Positions 8,752 to 17,175 of a stretch of DNA of 64,000 nucleotides are shown one piece after another. Where the stretch lies: NCBI RefSeq assembly GCF_024168645.1, contig NZ_JALJWF010000001.1:4095501-4159500 (forward strand), written 5' to 3'. The stretch's first letter is position 1, and the number at the start of each line of letters is the position of its first letter. The notes under the pieces were generated by a model, which had not been told where the DNA came from, searched no databases, and saw nothing but the letters and a program-made list of their open reading frames with translations. Source of the DNA: Pseudomonas sp. GGS8. Lineage in GTDB: Bacteria; Pseudomonadota; Gammaproteobacteria; Pseudomonadales; Pseudomonadaceae. Made by a program: the position numbers and the translations under genes.

Positions 8752-9903
8752 TTAAACCTTCAACACCTTCCCGCCAATGGCCACAGCCACCAGCAACACC
8801 GCCATCAACCCAAAGGCAAAACTCAAATTGCTGCCATGGGCGATAAAACCGATCACCGCCGGCCCGGCGAGAATCCCGGCATAACCCAACGTGGTAATGG
8901 CCGGCACGGCAATGCTTTCGGGCATGACGGTCTGTTTGCCGACGGCGGTGTACAGCACCGGCACAATGTTCGAACAGCCAGCCCCCAGCAGCGCATAACC
9001 CACCAGCGCCGCTTCCCATGCCGGTGCGAATGTCGCCAACGCCAGGCCCGACGCGGCCATCAAGCCACCGAACACAATCACTCGCGTATAACCAAGACGC
9101 CGAACAATCCTGTCGCCGGTCAAGCGCCCGAGCGTCATGGTCAGCGCAAACGCCGCATAACCCAGGCCTGCATACGCCGTGTCGATGCCGCGCTCCTGCG
9201 CCAGGAACACCGCGCTCCAGTCGAGCGCCGCGCCTTCGGCCAGGAACACGATGAAGCACATCCCGCCGATAAACAGCACGATGCCGTGGGGCACGGCAAA
9301 TGCCGGGCCGGAGCTTTCACTGCCGTAAGGCAACAGGTGCGGCGCGGCTTTAAACAATGCCAGCACCAGCACCACGATCACCACGCACATCGCACCCAGC
9401 GGCGAAAAACCCAAACCGAGCAGGGCGCTGACACCCGCCGCGCCGATGATCCCGCCGAGGCTGAACAGCCCATGAAACCCCGACATCATGGTCTTGCCGC
9501 TGGCCCGTTCGACGATCACCGCTTGCAGATTCACCGTCGAATCCACCGTGCCCAGGCCCGCGCCGAACATGAACAACACTGCGATCAACGCCGGAATCGA
9601 AGACACCGTCGCCAATAGCGGCAGTGCCGCGCAGATCAACAAGGTGCCGCCGCTCAACACCCGGCGGCAGCCGAAACGCGTCGCCAGAATCCCGGCCATC
9701 GGCATCGACAGAATCGAGCCCACCCCCAGGCACAACAGCAACAGCCCGAGGGTGCCTTCATCCAGCCCGGCCCGCGCCTTGGCGTAAGGCACCAGCGGCG
9801 CCCAGGCCGCGATGCCGAAACCGGCGATGAAAAAGGCGATGCGCGTGGACATCTGTTCCAGGCGTCCGGGGACGAAGGCGGCTTGGGTGTTGAGGCTGGT
9901 CAT
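8752..9903 (-). CDS. MFS transporter
   Basis: A 383-residue permease with about 12 hydrophobic segments, of the FucP/YbjJ-like MFS type. Internal features include GVGSILSMPMAGILATRFG in the motif A position and a matching GRLTGDRIVRRLG in the second half. The start ATG at 9903 is chosen because AAGGA lies 7 bases upstream; the frame is open 11 codons further without support. It converges on the preceding transporter across a REP cruciform. The substrate is unknown; relatives are annotated as sugar or drug transporters. Confidence 0.87.
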   Translation of the reverse strand: MTSLNTQAAFVPGRLEQMSTRIAFFIAGFGIAAWAPLVPYAKARAGLDEGTLGLLLLCLGVGSILSMPMAGILATRFGCRRVLSGGTLLICAALPLLATVSSIPALIAVLFMFGAGLGTVDSTVNLQAVIVERASGKTMMSGFHGLFSLGGIIGAAGVSALLGLGFSPLGAMCVVIVVLVLALFKAAPHLLPYGSESSGPAFAVPHGIVLFIGGMCFIVFLAEGAALDWSAVFLAQERGIDTAYAGLGYAAFALTMTLGRLTGDRIVRRLGYTRVIVFGGLMAASGLALATFAPAWEAALVGYALLGAGCSNIVPVLYTAVGKQTVMPESIAVPAITTLGYAGILAGPAVIGFIAHGSNLSFAFGLMAVLLVAVAIGGKVLKV

Positions 9904-10068
9904 ATTGATCCTTGGCAAAAAACGTCGCGTCCCCAAAGGACAGTGAACAACCGCAAAGGGGTTCTATCACCACGTTCGGGAGGGGCAGCAGTCAGGGTGA
10001 CATCCTTGCACAGCCAGCCGTTGTTTCGCGATATTGTCGACGCATCAATTGTTCATACAGGGGGCGCC

Positions 10069-11061
10069 ATGACGCGGATGTACGATGCTCGAGGCAATAT
10101 CTACGCGGTCGTGGCGCCTGACGCCCTGCGCGGTATCGGTATCGACCTGCCTGAACAGGCCAGCCAGGCGGCGCAAACCCGTGAGGCCTGGGCCTTGTCG
10201 GCCATTGAGGCGTTCTGTAGCTGGCCTCCCGGCACACAACCGTCCGGCAGCAAGGCGCATCGTTGCGATGGTCTGCTGGTGGGGCCGTTTCAATCGTCGC
10301 CGCCTTTTGACCTGTTGATCGTCAACACCGACGGTTCCCTGGCCGAACGCAGTGGCAATGGTCTGACGATTTTTTCCCAGGCCCTGAGTGAACAAGGGCT
10401 GATGCCGAGGGAGGAGGCTTGCCTGCTCAGGGTTCATCACGACAAGAGCGATGCGCTCTCGCCAGTGGCGACTCCGGTGAAATCCGCCGAGATTGATGGC
10501 GTGCAAGGGTTCTGGCTGGACTTGGGAAAACCCTCGTTCGGGCCGCAAGCAGTGGCCGCGCAAGGGGTTGAACCGGTGATGTTGAATGGTCGTGAAGTCA
10601 GTCATGTGCGGCCGTTGTCTGCGCTCGACCCTGCCTGGCACCGCAGTCAGTTCGTGCGTATCGGTAATCCCCATTGCGTGACGTTGGTGACAGGCGCCGA
10701 TGCATTGCCCAGTAATGAGCAAATGCGTGAACCGGGGTTGTCTGGCGGATTGACCCGCATTGCCTATGCCATGCCGACCGGAGCAGGGCAGCCGTGTGCG
10801 GCAGGGCTGAACCTGCAGTGGGCGATGCTTGAGTCCGAGGGGCGAATCGTTGCGCGGGTGTTCGAGCGTGGCGAAGGGCCGACCGCGTCGTCGGGCACCA
10901 GCGCCAGTGCGGTGGCGTGCGCGGCGTGGCGAGTGGGTTGGGTGACGGCCGGGGAAGTGCAAGTGCTCATGCCCGGCGGCACGGCGCCGATTCTGCTGGA
11001 GGAAGTGAAGGGCGAATTGAGTCGGGTCAGGTTGTTTGGGACGGCGCGGTTGATGGAGTGA
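10069..11061 (+). CDS. Diaminopimelate-epimerase-fold protein lacking both catalytic cysteines
   Basis: A 330-residue protein with clear DapF landmarks: NTDGSLAERSGNG (about 86-98, DapF has NADGSEAEMCGNG), VRIGNPHCV (197-204) and RVFERGEGPTASSGTSASA (263-281, DapF has WERGVGETLACGTGACA). The two cysteines that act as base and acid in DapF are serines here, Ser95 and Ser275. Classical two-base epimerisation of diaminopimelate is therefore doubtful. It may act on another amino acid, work as an isomerase as PhzF does without cysteine, or be inactive. ATG 10069 has AGGGGG just upstream; the frame is open further but unsupported. The gene stands alone, so context does not name a pathway. Confidence 0.82.
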   Translation: MTRMYDARGNIYAVVAPDALRGIGIDLPEQASQAAQTREAWALSAIEAFCSWPPGTQPSGSKAHRCDGLLVGPFQSSPPFDLLIVNTDGSLAERSGNGLTIFSQALSEQGLMPREEACLLRVHHDKSDALSPVATPVKSAEIDGVQGFWLDLGKPSFGPQAVAAQGVEPVMLNGREVSHVRPLSALDPAWHRSQFVRIGNPHCVTLVTGADALPSNEQMREPGLSGGLTRIAYAMPTGAGQPCAAGLNLQWAMLESEGRIVARVFERGEGPTASSGTSASAVACAAWRVGWVTAGEVQVLMPGGTAPILLEEVKGELSRVRLFGTARLME

Positions 11062-11073
11062 ATTCAAGATCGC

Positions 11074-11139
11074 CATCGCGGGCAAGCCCGCTCCCACAGG
11101 TTCAGCGTGATCCCTGTGGGAGCGGGCTTGCCCGCGATG
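11074..11139. repeat. REP pair, perfect 27-bp inverted repeat
   Basis: The left arm (11074-11100) and right arm (11113-11139) are exact reverse complements, with core CCTGTGGGAGCGGGCTTG, separated by 12 bases. It lies between the convergent DapF-like and codA genes and may separate their transcripts. Confidence 0.88.
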
Positions 11140-11162
11140 ACGTCCGCACTGTCAGCGAAAAT

Positions 11163-12407
11163 TTAAAACCGATCCGCCCATTCCACCACCGGCATCTGCC
11201 GCTTCATCAACACCTTGCCCTCGCGAATCGAATACAGCGGCAGCCCCTGACTACGGATCACCTCGTAATCGCTGTCCGCCGACAGAATCAGCAGATTCGC
11301 CGGCCGCCCCGGTTCCAGCCCATACCGATCTCCCAACGCCATGGCCTTGGCACTGTTGTCCGTGACCAGGTCCAGCGCACTCTGCAAATTGCGATAACCG
11401 AGCATGTGGCAGATGTGCAAACCGGCCTCGAGCACCCGCAGGATGTTGCCATTGCCCAACGGATACCACGGGTCGACGATCGAGTCCTGACCGAAACACA
11501 CGTTCATCCCCGCTTCGAGCAACTCATTCACCCGGGTCACGCCACGGCGTTTCGGGAAGTTGTCGAAGCGGCCTTGCAGGTGAATGCTTTCGGTGGGGCA
11601 GGAAACAAAGCTGATTCCCGAATGCCCGAGCAGGCGAAACAGTTTCGCGCAGTAAGCATTGTCGTAGGAGCCCATCGCCGTGGTGTGGCTGGCGGTGACG
11701 CGCGAACCCATGTCGCGGCTGCGCGCTTCTTCGGCCAGCACTTCAAGGAAGCGCGAGTGCGGGTCGTCGGTTTCGTCGCAATGCACGTCCACCAGGCAGC
11801 CAGTGCGTTCAGCCAGGTCCATCAGGAACTTCACCGAGCTCACGCCTTGATCCCGGGTGTATTCGAAATGCGGAATGCCGCCGACCACATCGGCACCCAG
11901 GCGGATCGCTTCTTCCATCAACTCGCGCCCGTTGCGGTACGACTCGATGCCTTCCTGGGGGAACGCGACGATTTGCAGGTCGATCAGGTGGCGGCTTTCC
12001 TCGCGGACTTCGAGCATCGCCTTGAGCGCGGTCAGCTCCGGGTCGGTGACATCGACGTGGGTGCGCACGTGCTGAATGCCGTGGGCGGCGAGGGTCTGGA
12101 TGGTTTTTTTGGCGCGGGTCTTGGTGTCTTCCTGAGTGATGGTGGCCTTGCGTTCGCCCCAGCACTCAATGCCTTCGAACAGCGTGCCGCTCATGTTCCA
12201 GCGCGGTTCGCCGGCAGTCAGGGTGGCGTCGAGGTGAATGTGTGGTTCGACGAAGGGCGGCACCACCAGATTACCGTCGGCGTCCAGGTCATCCGGCCCC
12301 AGTGACGGGGCTTCGGTTTGCCGGGCGATGCTGTGAATCAGGCCGTTTTCCAGGTGCAACTCATGCAGGCCTTCTTGGTTGCGCAGGCGGGCGTTGATGA
12401 TGTGCAT
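11163..12407 (-). CDS. codA: Cytosine deaminase
   Basis: A 414-residue metal-dependent amidohydrolase that converts cytosine to uracil in pyrimidine salvage. The metal and catalytic residues align with E. coli CodA: His56 and His58 (EPHIHLD), His209, Glu212 (VHCDETDD), His241 (ASHTTAM) and Asp308 (FGQDSIVDPW). Position 309 is Ser where E. coli has Asp314, a residue near the ring C5 that affects the choice between cytosine and 5-fluorocytosine. The gene follows codB by 13 bp on the same strand and is cytoplasmic. Related deaminases act on isoguanine or creatinine; the codB partner favours cytosine. Confidence 0.93.
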   Translation of the reverse strand: MHIINARLRNQEGLHELHLENGLIHSIARQTEAPSLGPDDLDADGNLVVPPFVEPHIHLDATLTAGEPRWNMSGTLFEGIECWGERKATITQEDTKTRAKKTIQTLAAHGIQHVRTHVDVTDPELTALKAMLEVREESRHLIDLQIVAFPQEGIESYRNGRELMEEAIRLGADVVGGIPHFEYTRDQGVSSVKFLMDLAERTGCLVDVHCDETDDPHSRFLEVLAEEARSRDMGSRVTASHTTAMGSYDNAYCAKLFRLLGHSGISFVSCPTESIHLQGRFDNFPKRRGVTRVNELLEAGMNVCFGQDSIVDPWYPLGNGNILRVLEAGLHICHMLGYRNLQSALDLVTDNSAKAMALGDRYGLEPGRPANLLILSADSDYEVIRSQGLPLYSIREGKVLMKRQMPVVEWADRF

Positions 12408-12420
12408 CAGGCGAGTCCTT

Positions 12421-13692
12421 TTAGAGATCTTGTAATGGTGCGTTGGCGGTTCGAGCGCCGAGTACGCCGGTCAATAGCACATACGTTAGCGCGGCTGCGG
12501 CAATCCCTACCAGTGGCGCGACCCACGGGGAGCTGAATGCCGCGACGGTGCCGACGGCATAAGCGCTCAGGCCAGGCCAGTTGAACGCCGGCAACCGAAC
12601 ATCGGCCAAGCGTGGATATTGACCGCGATAGCGGAAGAAAAAGTCGGCCATGATCACCCCGCCAATCGGTGGAATCACCGTGCCCAGCAGAATCAGGTAA
12701 GGCACCAGCATGTCATACATGCCCAGCAGCGCCAGCAGGGTGCCGATCACCGCGCCGGCCAGGGTCACGGTTTTGCGCCGGCCGGTGCGCAGCAGGTTGC
12801 AGCCGGCGACGGCGAAGTTGTAGATGGTGTTGTCCTGAGTGCTCCAGATATTGAGCAGCAACATCGCCATCGCGGCCATGGCGAAGCCTTGCAGCAACAG
12901 CACTTCGACCACGTCCGGTTGCTGGTAGACGATGGCGCCATAGGCACCGATCAACACCATCAAGCCATTACCGATGAAAAAGCCGATCAGGCTCGCCAGC
13001 ACCGCGACCCGCGCCGAACGGGAGAAGCGTGTCCAGTTGGTCGCCTGAGTCGCGCCACTGACGAAGGTGCCGAATACCAGGGTAATCGCGGTCGACCAGT
13101 CCAGTGTTGCCGTCGGCACCACCGCGAGCAAACCGTCGAGCCCGCCGACCTTCACCGTCGCGACCCACATCGACAGCATCAGCAGCAACATCATGGCGGG
13201 TACGGCGATGTACGACAGAATCTCCAGCCCGCGATAGCCGATGTACGCCGTGGCGCAAAAGCCCAGGCCGAACAGCACCATCAGCCCCAGAACGGTGCCA
13301 TCGCTCAGTTGGAAATATTTGCCGAGGACCACGGCGGCGGTCGCGGTGCCCCAGGCGTACCAGCCAATCTGGGTGAAGCCGAGGATCAGGTCGCTGAGCT
13401 TGCTGCCCACTTCGCCGAAGCAGAAACGGCCCATCAGTGCCGAGTTGAGGCCGCTTTTGAAGGCGATGTAGCCAAGCCCGGCGGCGTAAATCCCCAGCAG
13501 CAGATTGCCGATGATGATCACCGTCAGCATCTCGCTGAAACTGAACGCCACCCCCAGCTTGCCGCCGGCAAACATGGTCGCCGTGAAGAAGGTAAAACCC
13601 AGCAGCACCATGGCCGTGGAGGCAAGCCCCTTGCGGGCATGCATCGGGACTTCGCTTAAGGGGTAATCGTTGCCCGGATCGTTCTGCGTCAT
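12421..13692 (-). CDS. codB: Cytosine permease
   Basis: A 423-residue inner-membrane NCS1-family permease with about 12 hydrophobic segments. It begins with the family pattern DYPLSEVPMHARKG and contains GQTNFxRF-like TNWTRFSRSA and the scaffold motifs FTQIGWYAWGTA. It imports cytosine for the CodA enzyme encoded 13 bp downstream, so the two form a codBA operon. ATG 13692 is preceded by AGGGAA. The upstream region carries two exact 13-bp direct repeats that may regulate the operon. Confidence 0.93.
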   Translation of the reverse strand: MTQNDPGNDYPLSEVPMHARKGLASTAMVLLGFTFFTATMFAGGKLGVAFSFSEMLTVIIIGNLLLGIYAAGLGYIAFKSGLNSALMGRFCFGEVGSKLSDLILGFTQIGWYAWGTATAAVVLGKYFQLSDGTVLGLMVLFGLGFCATAYIGYRGLEILSYIAVPAMMLLLMLSMWVATVKVGGLDGLLAVVPTATLDWSTAITLVFGTFVSGATQATNWTRFSRSARVAVLASLIGFFIGNGLMVLIGAYGAIVYQQPDVVEVLLLQGFAMAAMAMLLLNIWSTQDNTIYNFAVAGCNLLRTGRRKTVTLAGAVIGTLLALLGMYDMLVPYLILLGTVIPPIGGVIMADFFFRYRGQYPRLADVRLPAFNWPGLSAYAVGTVAAFSSPWVAPLVGIAAAALTYVLLTGVLGARTANAPLQDL

Positions 13693-13717
13693 GTGGCATT
13701 CCCTGCTGGATGGAGGA

Positions 13718-13761
13718 CGCGAGGGTGTTGCAGTGCTCGTGCCAATGGCGCGAGGGTGTTG
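13718..13761. promoter_or_regulatory. Direct repeat upstream of codBA
   Basis: CGCGAGGGTGTTG occurs at 13718-13730 and again at 13749-13761. The copies are 31 bp apart start to start, close to three helical turns, and the first is 25 bp before the codB ATG. Same-face tandem sites of this kind often bind a dimeric activator or repressor. No regulator gene is adjacent. Confidence 0.5.
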
Positions 13762-13860
13762 TTATTTATAGCCGAGCAGGCGGATTTGGCCTGAAGAGGG
13801 GCACGAAAGCAGTGCGGCTGTGGTTCAAATTGGGACGCAGCAATCAGGTAGTCACAAAGT

Positions 13861-13992
13861 CCTGTGGCGAGGGGGCTTGCCCCCGTTTGAGTGCGTAGCG
13901 CTCACAAGATCTTTGGTATATCAGAGATTTTGGGGCCGCTTCGAGACCCAACGGGGCGATGCGGCGTTCCGACAAGCCCCCTCGCCACAGGG
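13861..13992. repeat. Long dyad element (copy A)
   Basis: About 132 bp bounded by CCTGTGGCGAGGGGGCTTG and its reverse complement. Inside are two small hairpins: GAGTGC-GTA-GCGCTC on the left and, on the right read from the other strand, GGGTCTC-GAA-GCGGCCC. Before the right arm it carries the segment GATGCGGCGTTCCGA, also found in copy B. Four other copies occur in the window. Confidence 0.85.
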
Positions 13993-14002
13993 TCTCCGTC
14001 GA

Positions 14003-14833
14003 TCAGGCGTTCTGTGCCAACGGCAGAAACCGCAATATCGCCGTCATGATCGCCTCCGGTGCATCCTCCTGCACCAGGTGGCCGGCATTGGCGATGGGGT
14101 GAAACTGCGACCCGGCAATCATCTGATGCAACGCCCGCCCGCGCTCAATGGGAATCCACTGATCGTCTTCTCCCCAAAGAATCTGCACCGGGCAGCGAAC
14201 CGTCGGGTACAGCGTTTCGACCTCGCGGGTATAACGCTCATCCATCTGCGCGATCTGCCGATAGAACGCCGTTTGCCCCGAATCACCCAGCCAGGGCTGC
14301 ACGTAAGGCGCCAGCTCCTGATCGGAAATCTCGCGCTTGATCGCGCCACGAATATAGGTCGGCACAATCGCCCGTTGAATGTAATCAGGCAGCCCGCTGA
14401 ACGCCGCTTCATGCTGACGCACATGCTGCACGAACGGCGAGCCCCAGGGCGACAGCGCCACCGGGTCGATCAGTGTCAGGCTGCGGTAATCCTTGCCATT
14501 GAGCAGGTGTGCACGCAACGCCGTGGCACCGCCGAAATCGTGGGCCACCACGTCTGGTCGTTCCAGGCCCCAGTGCTCCAGCAATTGCGCCAACAGTTGG
14601 TTTTGCACGCCCAGCGACACATCGCCGTCCGGCTGTGCGGATTGCCCGTAACCCAGCAAATCGAAGTAGTACACCCGGTGCGTGGTGATGAAGTGCGGGG
14701 CAATCCGGCGCCACACATAAGAGGAGAAGGGCGTGCCATGCACAAACACTAGCGGCGGGCCGTCACCCCGTACGGCGTAGCGGACGGAGTGCCCGTTGAA
14801 ACGATAGGTTTGAGCCAGCGGCCAGTCAGTCAT
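14003..14833 (-). CDS. Alpha/beta-fold hydrolase (haloalkane dehalogenase / epoxide hydrolase group)
   Basis: A 276-residue cytoplasmic hydrolase. It has the oxyanion element VHGTPFSSYVWR, an aspartate nucleophile in VVAHDFGGATA (the position of HDWG in dehalogenases and epoxide hydrolases), an acid in WGEDDQWIP and the catalytic His in NAGHLVQEDAP. The Asp nucleophile points to haloalkane, haloacetate or epoxide chemistry rather than a serine esterase. ATG 14833 has AAGGA upstream; an open extension without homology is ignored. It is isolated between repeats, so its substrate is not indicated. Confidence 0.9.
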   Translation of the reverse strand: MTDWPLAQTYRFNGHSVRYAVRGDGPPLVFVHGTPFSSYVWRRIAPHFITTHRVYYFDLLGYGQSAQPDGDVSLGVQNQLLAQLLEHWGLERPDVVAHDFGGATALRAHLLNGKDYRSLTLIDPVALSPWGSPFVQHVRQHEAAFSGLPDYIQRAIVPTYIRGAIKREISDQELAPYVQPWLGDSGQTAFYRQIAQMDERYTREVETLYPTVRCPVQILWGEDDQWIPIERGRALHQMIAGSQFHPIANAGHLVQEDAPEAIMTAILRFLPLAQNA

Positions 14834-14878
14834 GGGGGTGTCCTTTTGGCGTGTGCGAGGCCAAAAGCATAGGCATAA

Positions 14879-14904
14879 AAAAACAGCCATTGAAGGCTGT
14901 TTTT
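14879..14904 (-). terminator. Rho-independent terminator after queD
   Basis: AAAAACAGCC (14879-14888) and GGCTGTTTTT (14895-14904) pair with a 6-base loop, with A/T runs on both sides. Read on the minus strand it ends transcripts coming from queD. It can also work on the plus strand. Confidence 0.75.
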
Positions 14905-14927
14905 CATATCACTGACGAAACGCATTC

Positions 14928-15052
14928 TCCCTGTGGGAGCTGGCTTGTGAGGGAGCGGGCTTGCCCCGGGCGGCGATCCGACGATGCAGACGGCCCGGTT
15001 TAACGTCGAACCGAGTTGATGCCATCGCAGGCAAGCCAGCTCCCACAGGGAT
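14928..15052. repeat. REP pair with an inserted variant unit
   Basis: The outer arms TCCCTGTGGGAGCTGGCTTG and CAAGCCAGCTCCCACAGGGA enclose a third, incomplete unit (GGGAGCGGGCTTGCCCCGG) and an inner hairpin around CGGTTTAACGTCGAACCG. The element lies downstream of queD. Confidence 0.8.
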
Positions 15053-15074
15053 TTCTGTTGTGCCTGGGATTGGT

Positions 15075-15431
15075 TTACTCGCCGCGATAGATGCAACCGC
15101 TGGTGCAGGTCTCGTGGATGCGGATTGCGCTGAGTTCCGGCAACAACGGCTTCAACTCATTCCAGATCCACTTGGCCAGCACTTCGCTGGTCGGGTTTTC
15201 CAGGCCGGGAATGTCGTTCAGGTAGTTGTGGTCCAGGCGCTCGTAGAGCGGCTTGAAGATCTCTTTGATTTCCGAGAAATCGCGGATCCAGCCGGTGTGC
15301 GGATCAAGGTCGCCACTCAGGTGAATCGCCACTTTGAACGAGTGACCGTGCAGGCGGCCGCACTTGTGGCCGTCCGGTACGTGGGGCAGGCGATGGGCGG
15401 ATTCGAAGGTAAACTCTTTGAATATTTCCAC
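15075..15431 (-). CDS. queD: 6-carboxy-5,6,7,8-tetrahydropterin synthase
   Basis: A 118-residue enzyme of the PTPS/QueD family that makes 6-carboxytetrahydropterin from 7,8-dihydroneopterin triphosphate, an early step toward queuosine and other 7-deazapurines. Zinc ligands His13 (SAHRLPH), His28 and His30 (RLHGHSF) are present, with catalytic Cys24 in HKCGRLHGH. The tail [13 protein letters not shown] is typical of QueD. The start is GTG at 15431, which matches the family N-terminus. No other queuosine gene is nearby. A PreQ1 riboswitch was looked for in the 85 bp upstream and not seen. Confidence 0.95.
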   Translation of the reverse strand: MEIFKEFTFESAHRLPHVPDGHKCGRLHGHSFKVAIHLSGDLDPHTGWIRDFSEIKEIFKPLYERLDHNYLNDIPGLENPTSEVLAKWIWNELKPLLPELSAIRIHETCTSGCIYRGE

Positions 15432-15516
15432 AGGGATGTTCAGCTCTTTCAGGTGGCGATCGCCGCGGCGATATGGGCAGGTGGCGAGTTTACCAGAGCT
15501 CCGGGCAAAACACTGA

Positions 15517-16596
15517 CTAAAGGGTCAGCAAGCGCTCGCCGAGGCGACCGTTGGCGGTCAGTTCGAGGAACTCATCGCCCAGGCGACGGCTTTCATCCAT
15601 CGTCGTGCGCCAGTACTTCTGCCGGCTCGGGGCATCCCCCATGAAGCGCTTGAAGTCGTTGCGGTCCGGCAGTTTGCCGTAGGGCAGGCGTGCCAGGTAT
15701 TCCTTCGACGGGGCCAGCAGCAGAACATCCTGCAAGCGCTCAGGGCAGGCGCGGCGCCATGGCAGCGTCTTGTCGAACCAGCCGGGGATCACCCTGTCGG
15801 TGAAGTGCGGATACAGCACGATGTCGTTGCCGCTGTAGGGCAGGTCAAGGTGATAGTCCAGCAGACCGCCATCGCGGAACGTCCCCGCGCCAGCCCCCGG
15901 CAAGTCGCGCACGCCTTGCATGACCATCGGGATCGAGCCCGAAGCGAGCAGGGCCTGGCGCAGGTTGCCGGCATCCAGTGAGATGAAGCGCGACGGGAAG
16001 TCATTCAGCGCGTTGACCGGTGGTGCCAGGCGCGGGTCGTGGATGATCAGCCGCTCAAAATGCCGTGACAGCCGCGCACGACCACGCAGGTTGTCGGCGA
16101 TCACCGACGACAGGCCCAGCCCCAGTCGGCCACGATGATCGTCTGCCAACAGACCGTGGCTTTTGACCACCATGATGTTCAGGCGGTAGTGGGTGTTATC
16201 CAGAATCGAGGCATCGCGGCCGTCGAGCAAGTCATCGAGCATGCGCCGGGAGCTCTGGCTGATCTGCGCCATGGTCACGCCCTTGGCGAAGTTCTGCCCG
16301 GTGTACAGATGGCCGAGGCGGCGGAGGCCTTCGGCGGCATCCGGCAGGCAGGCGCTGGCGAACCGCCAGGAACCCACCGAGGCGCCGATCAGCGAACGCT
16401 CCCGGGGCGCCGCCGGCAGCCATTCGCCAAACAGCGCCAGGTCCAGACCCTGAATCCCCAGCGCTTTCGGGCCACCGGCGGCACCCGGCAACGTGCCCAC
16501 ATCGGCGGCGCTCAAGCCGTTGGCACGGATGCGCGCCAGAGCACGCGGGCCGGCCTTGAGGGTCAGGGAAGGGAACTTGATGTGGATAGCAGTCAT
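15517..16596 (-). CDS. Patatin-like phospholipase family protein
   Basis: A 359-residue protein with a patatin-type catalytic dyad: the nucleophile elbow GASVGSWR (about residues 65-72) and the Asp in [11 protein letters not shown] glycine-rich oxyanion stretch ([12 protein letters not shown]) precedes the elbow. The family hydrolyses acyl esters of lipids. No signal peptide is evident, so it is probably cytoplasmic or secreted by another route. ATG 16596 begins the segment [19 protein letters not shown]; the frame is open upstream through REP sequence, which I exclude. It precedes queD by 85 bp on the same strand. Confidence 0.85.
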   Translation of the reverse strand: MTAIHIKFPSLTLKAGPRALARIRANGLSAADVGTLPGAAGGPKALGIQGLDLALFGEWLPAAPRERSLIGASVGSWRFASACLPDAAEGLRRLGHLYTGQNFAKGVTMAQISQSSRRMLDDLLDGRDASILDNTHYRLNIMVVKSHGLLADDHRGRLGLGLSSVIADNLRGRARLSRHFERLIIHDPRLAPPVNALNDFPSRFISLDAGNLRQALLASGSIPMVMQGVRDLPGAGAGTFRDGGLLDYHLDLPYSGNDIVLYPHFTDRVIPGWFDKTLPWRRACPERLQDVLLLAPSKEYLARLPYGKLPDRNDFKRFMGDAPSRQKYWRTTMDESRRLGDEFLELTANGRLGERLLTL

Positions 16597-16657
16597 ACCG
16601 GTCTCGATGGCTGGCGAGCGGGGATTATAAGTGAGTTCTGTAGGTACACGAATCCAA

Positions 16658-16746
16658 TGTGGGAGCGAGCCTGCTCGCGATAGCGGACTGACTGTCACGC
16701 AGATAGTGAATGTGCCACCGTCATCGCGAGCAGGCTCGCTCCCACA
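16658..16746. repeat. REP pair (GAGCCTGCTCGCGAT variant)
   Basis: TGTGGGAGCGAGCCTGCTCG opens the left arm (16658-16681) and its exact 24-bp reverse complement is at 16723-16746. This sub-family carries GAGCCTGCTCGCGAT in place of GGGCTTGCCCGCGAT. It separates the patatin gene from the PepSY operon, which diverge here. Confidence 0.87.
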
Positions 16747-16866
16747 GGTTTTGCGTTTGTCTGCGATGGCGCATGAGATCGTCAATGATGGCAATTCAGT
16801 TTCAGTTAAGTTCGAATCGCTAAGGTCGCTCCGTAGGCAACACATAAGAAAATACGGAGCCACCCC

Positions 16867-17175
16867 ATGAAAATCCTGACTGCCCTGTTCTCCGCATCCC
16901 TCATCAGCCTGACTGCCAGCACCGCTCATGCCCGCGACCTGGGCCCCGACGAAGCCCTGAGACTGCGCGACGCTGGTACCATTGTGTCTTTCGAGCAGCT
17001 CAACGCCACCGTTCTGGCCAAACACCCCGGCTCGACCGTCACCGGAACCGAGCTCGAAGCAGAGTACGGCAAGTACAAATATCAGGTGGAACTACGCGAC
17101 CCACAGGGCATTGAGTGGGACCTGGAGTTGGATGCGGTCAGCGGGCAGGTCCTCAAGGATCATCAGGATACGTAA
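16867..17175 (+). CDS. PepSY-domain periplasmic protein 1
   Basis: A 102-residue exported protein. A signal peptide (residues 1-22, ending STAHA-RD) precedes a single PepSY domain (ELEAEYGKYKYQVELRDPQGIEWDLELDAVSGQVLKD). PepSY domains are small alpha-beta modules often found beside two-component systems. It is the first gene of a four-gene run and its stop overlaps the next start (TAATG). In P. aeruginosa, small exported proteins precede bqsRS (carRS) in the same way. A role in sensing or tuning the kinase is inferred, not shown. Confidence 0.88.
   Translation: MKILTALFSASLISLTASTAHARDLGPDEALRLRDAGTIVSFEQLNATVLAKHPGSTVTGTELEAEYGKYKYQVELRDPQGIEWDLELDAVSGQVLKDHQDT

Larger units (their letters stand above)
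13693..14002. other. Intergenic region between codB and the alpha/beta hydrolase
   Basis: This 310-bp space holds the 13-bp direct repeat near codB and the long dyad element at 13861-13992. I see no gene in the remaining sequence. Confidence 0.7.

Noticed and set aside
15432..15516. Possible preQ1 riboswitch before queD
   Set aside because: The 85 bp upstream show no preQ1-I-like stem with an A-rich tail or preQ1-II layout. The CGATCGCCGCGGCGAT stretch is a short dyad within coding-like sequence.
16797..16830. BqsR-type box TTAAG-N6-TTAAG upstream of the PepSY operon
   Set aside because: Only TTAAG followed by CTAAG with nine bases between is present, which does not match the reported spacing.
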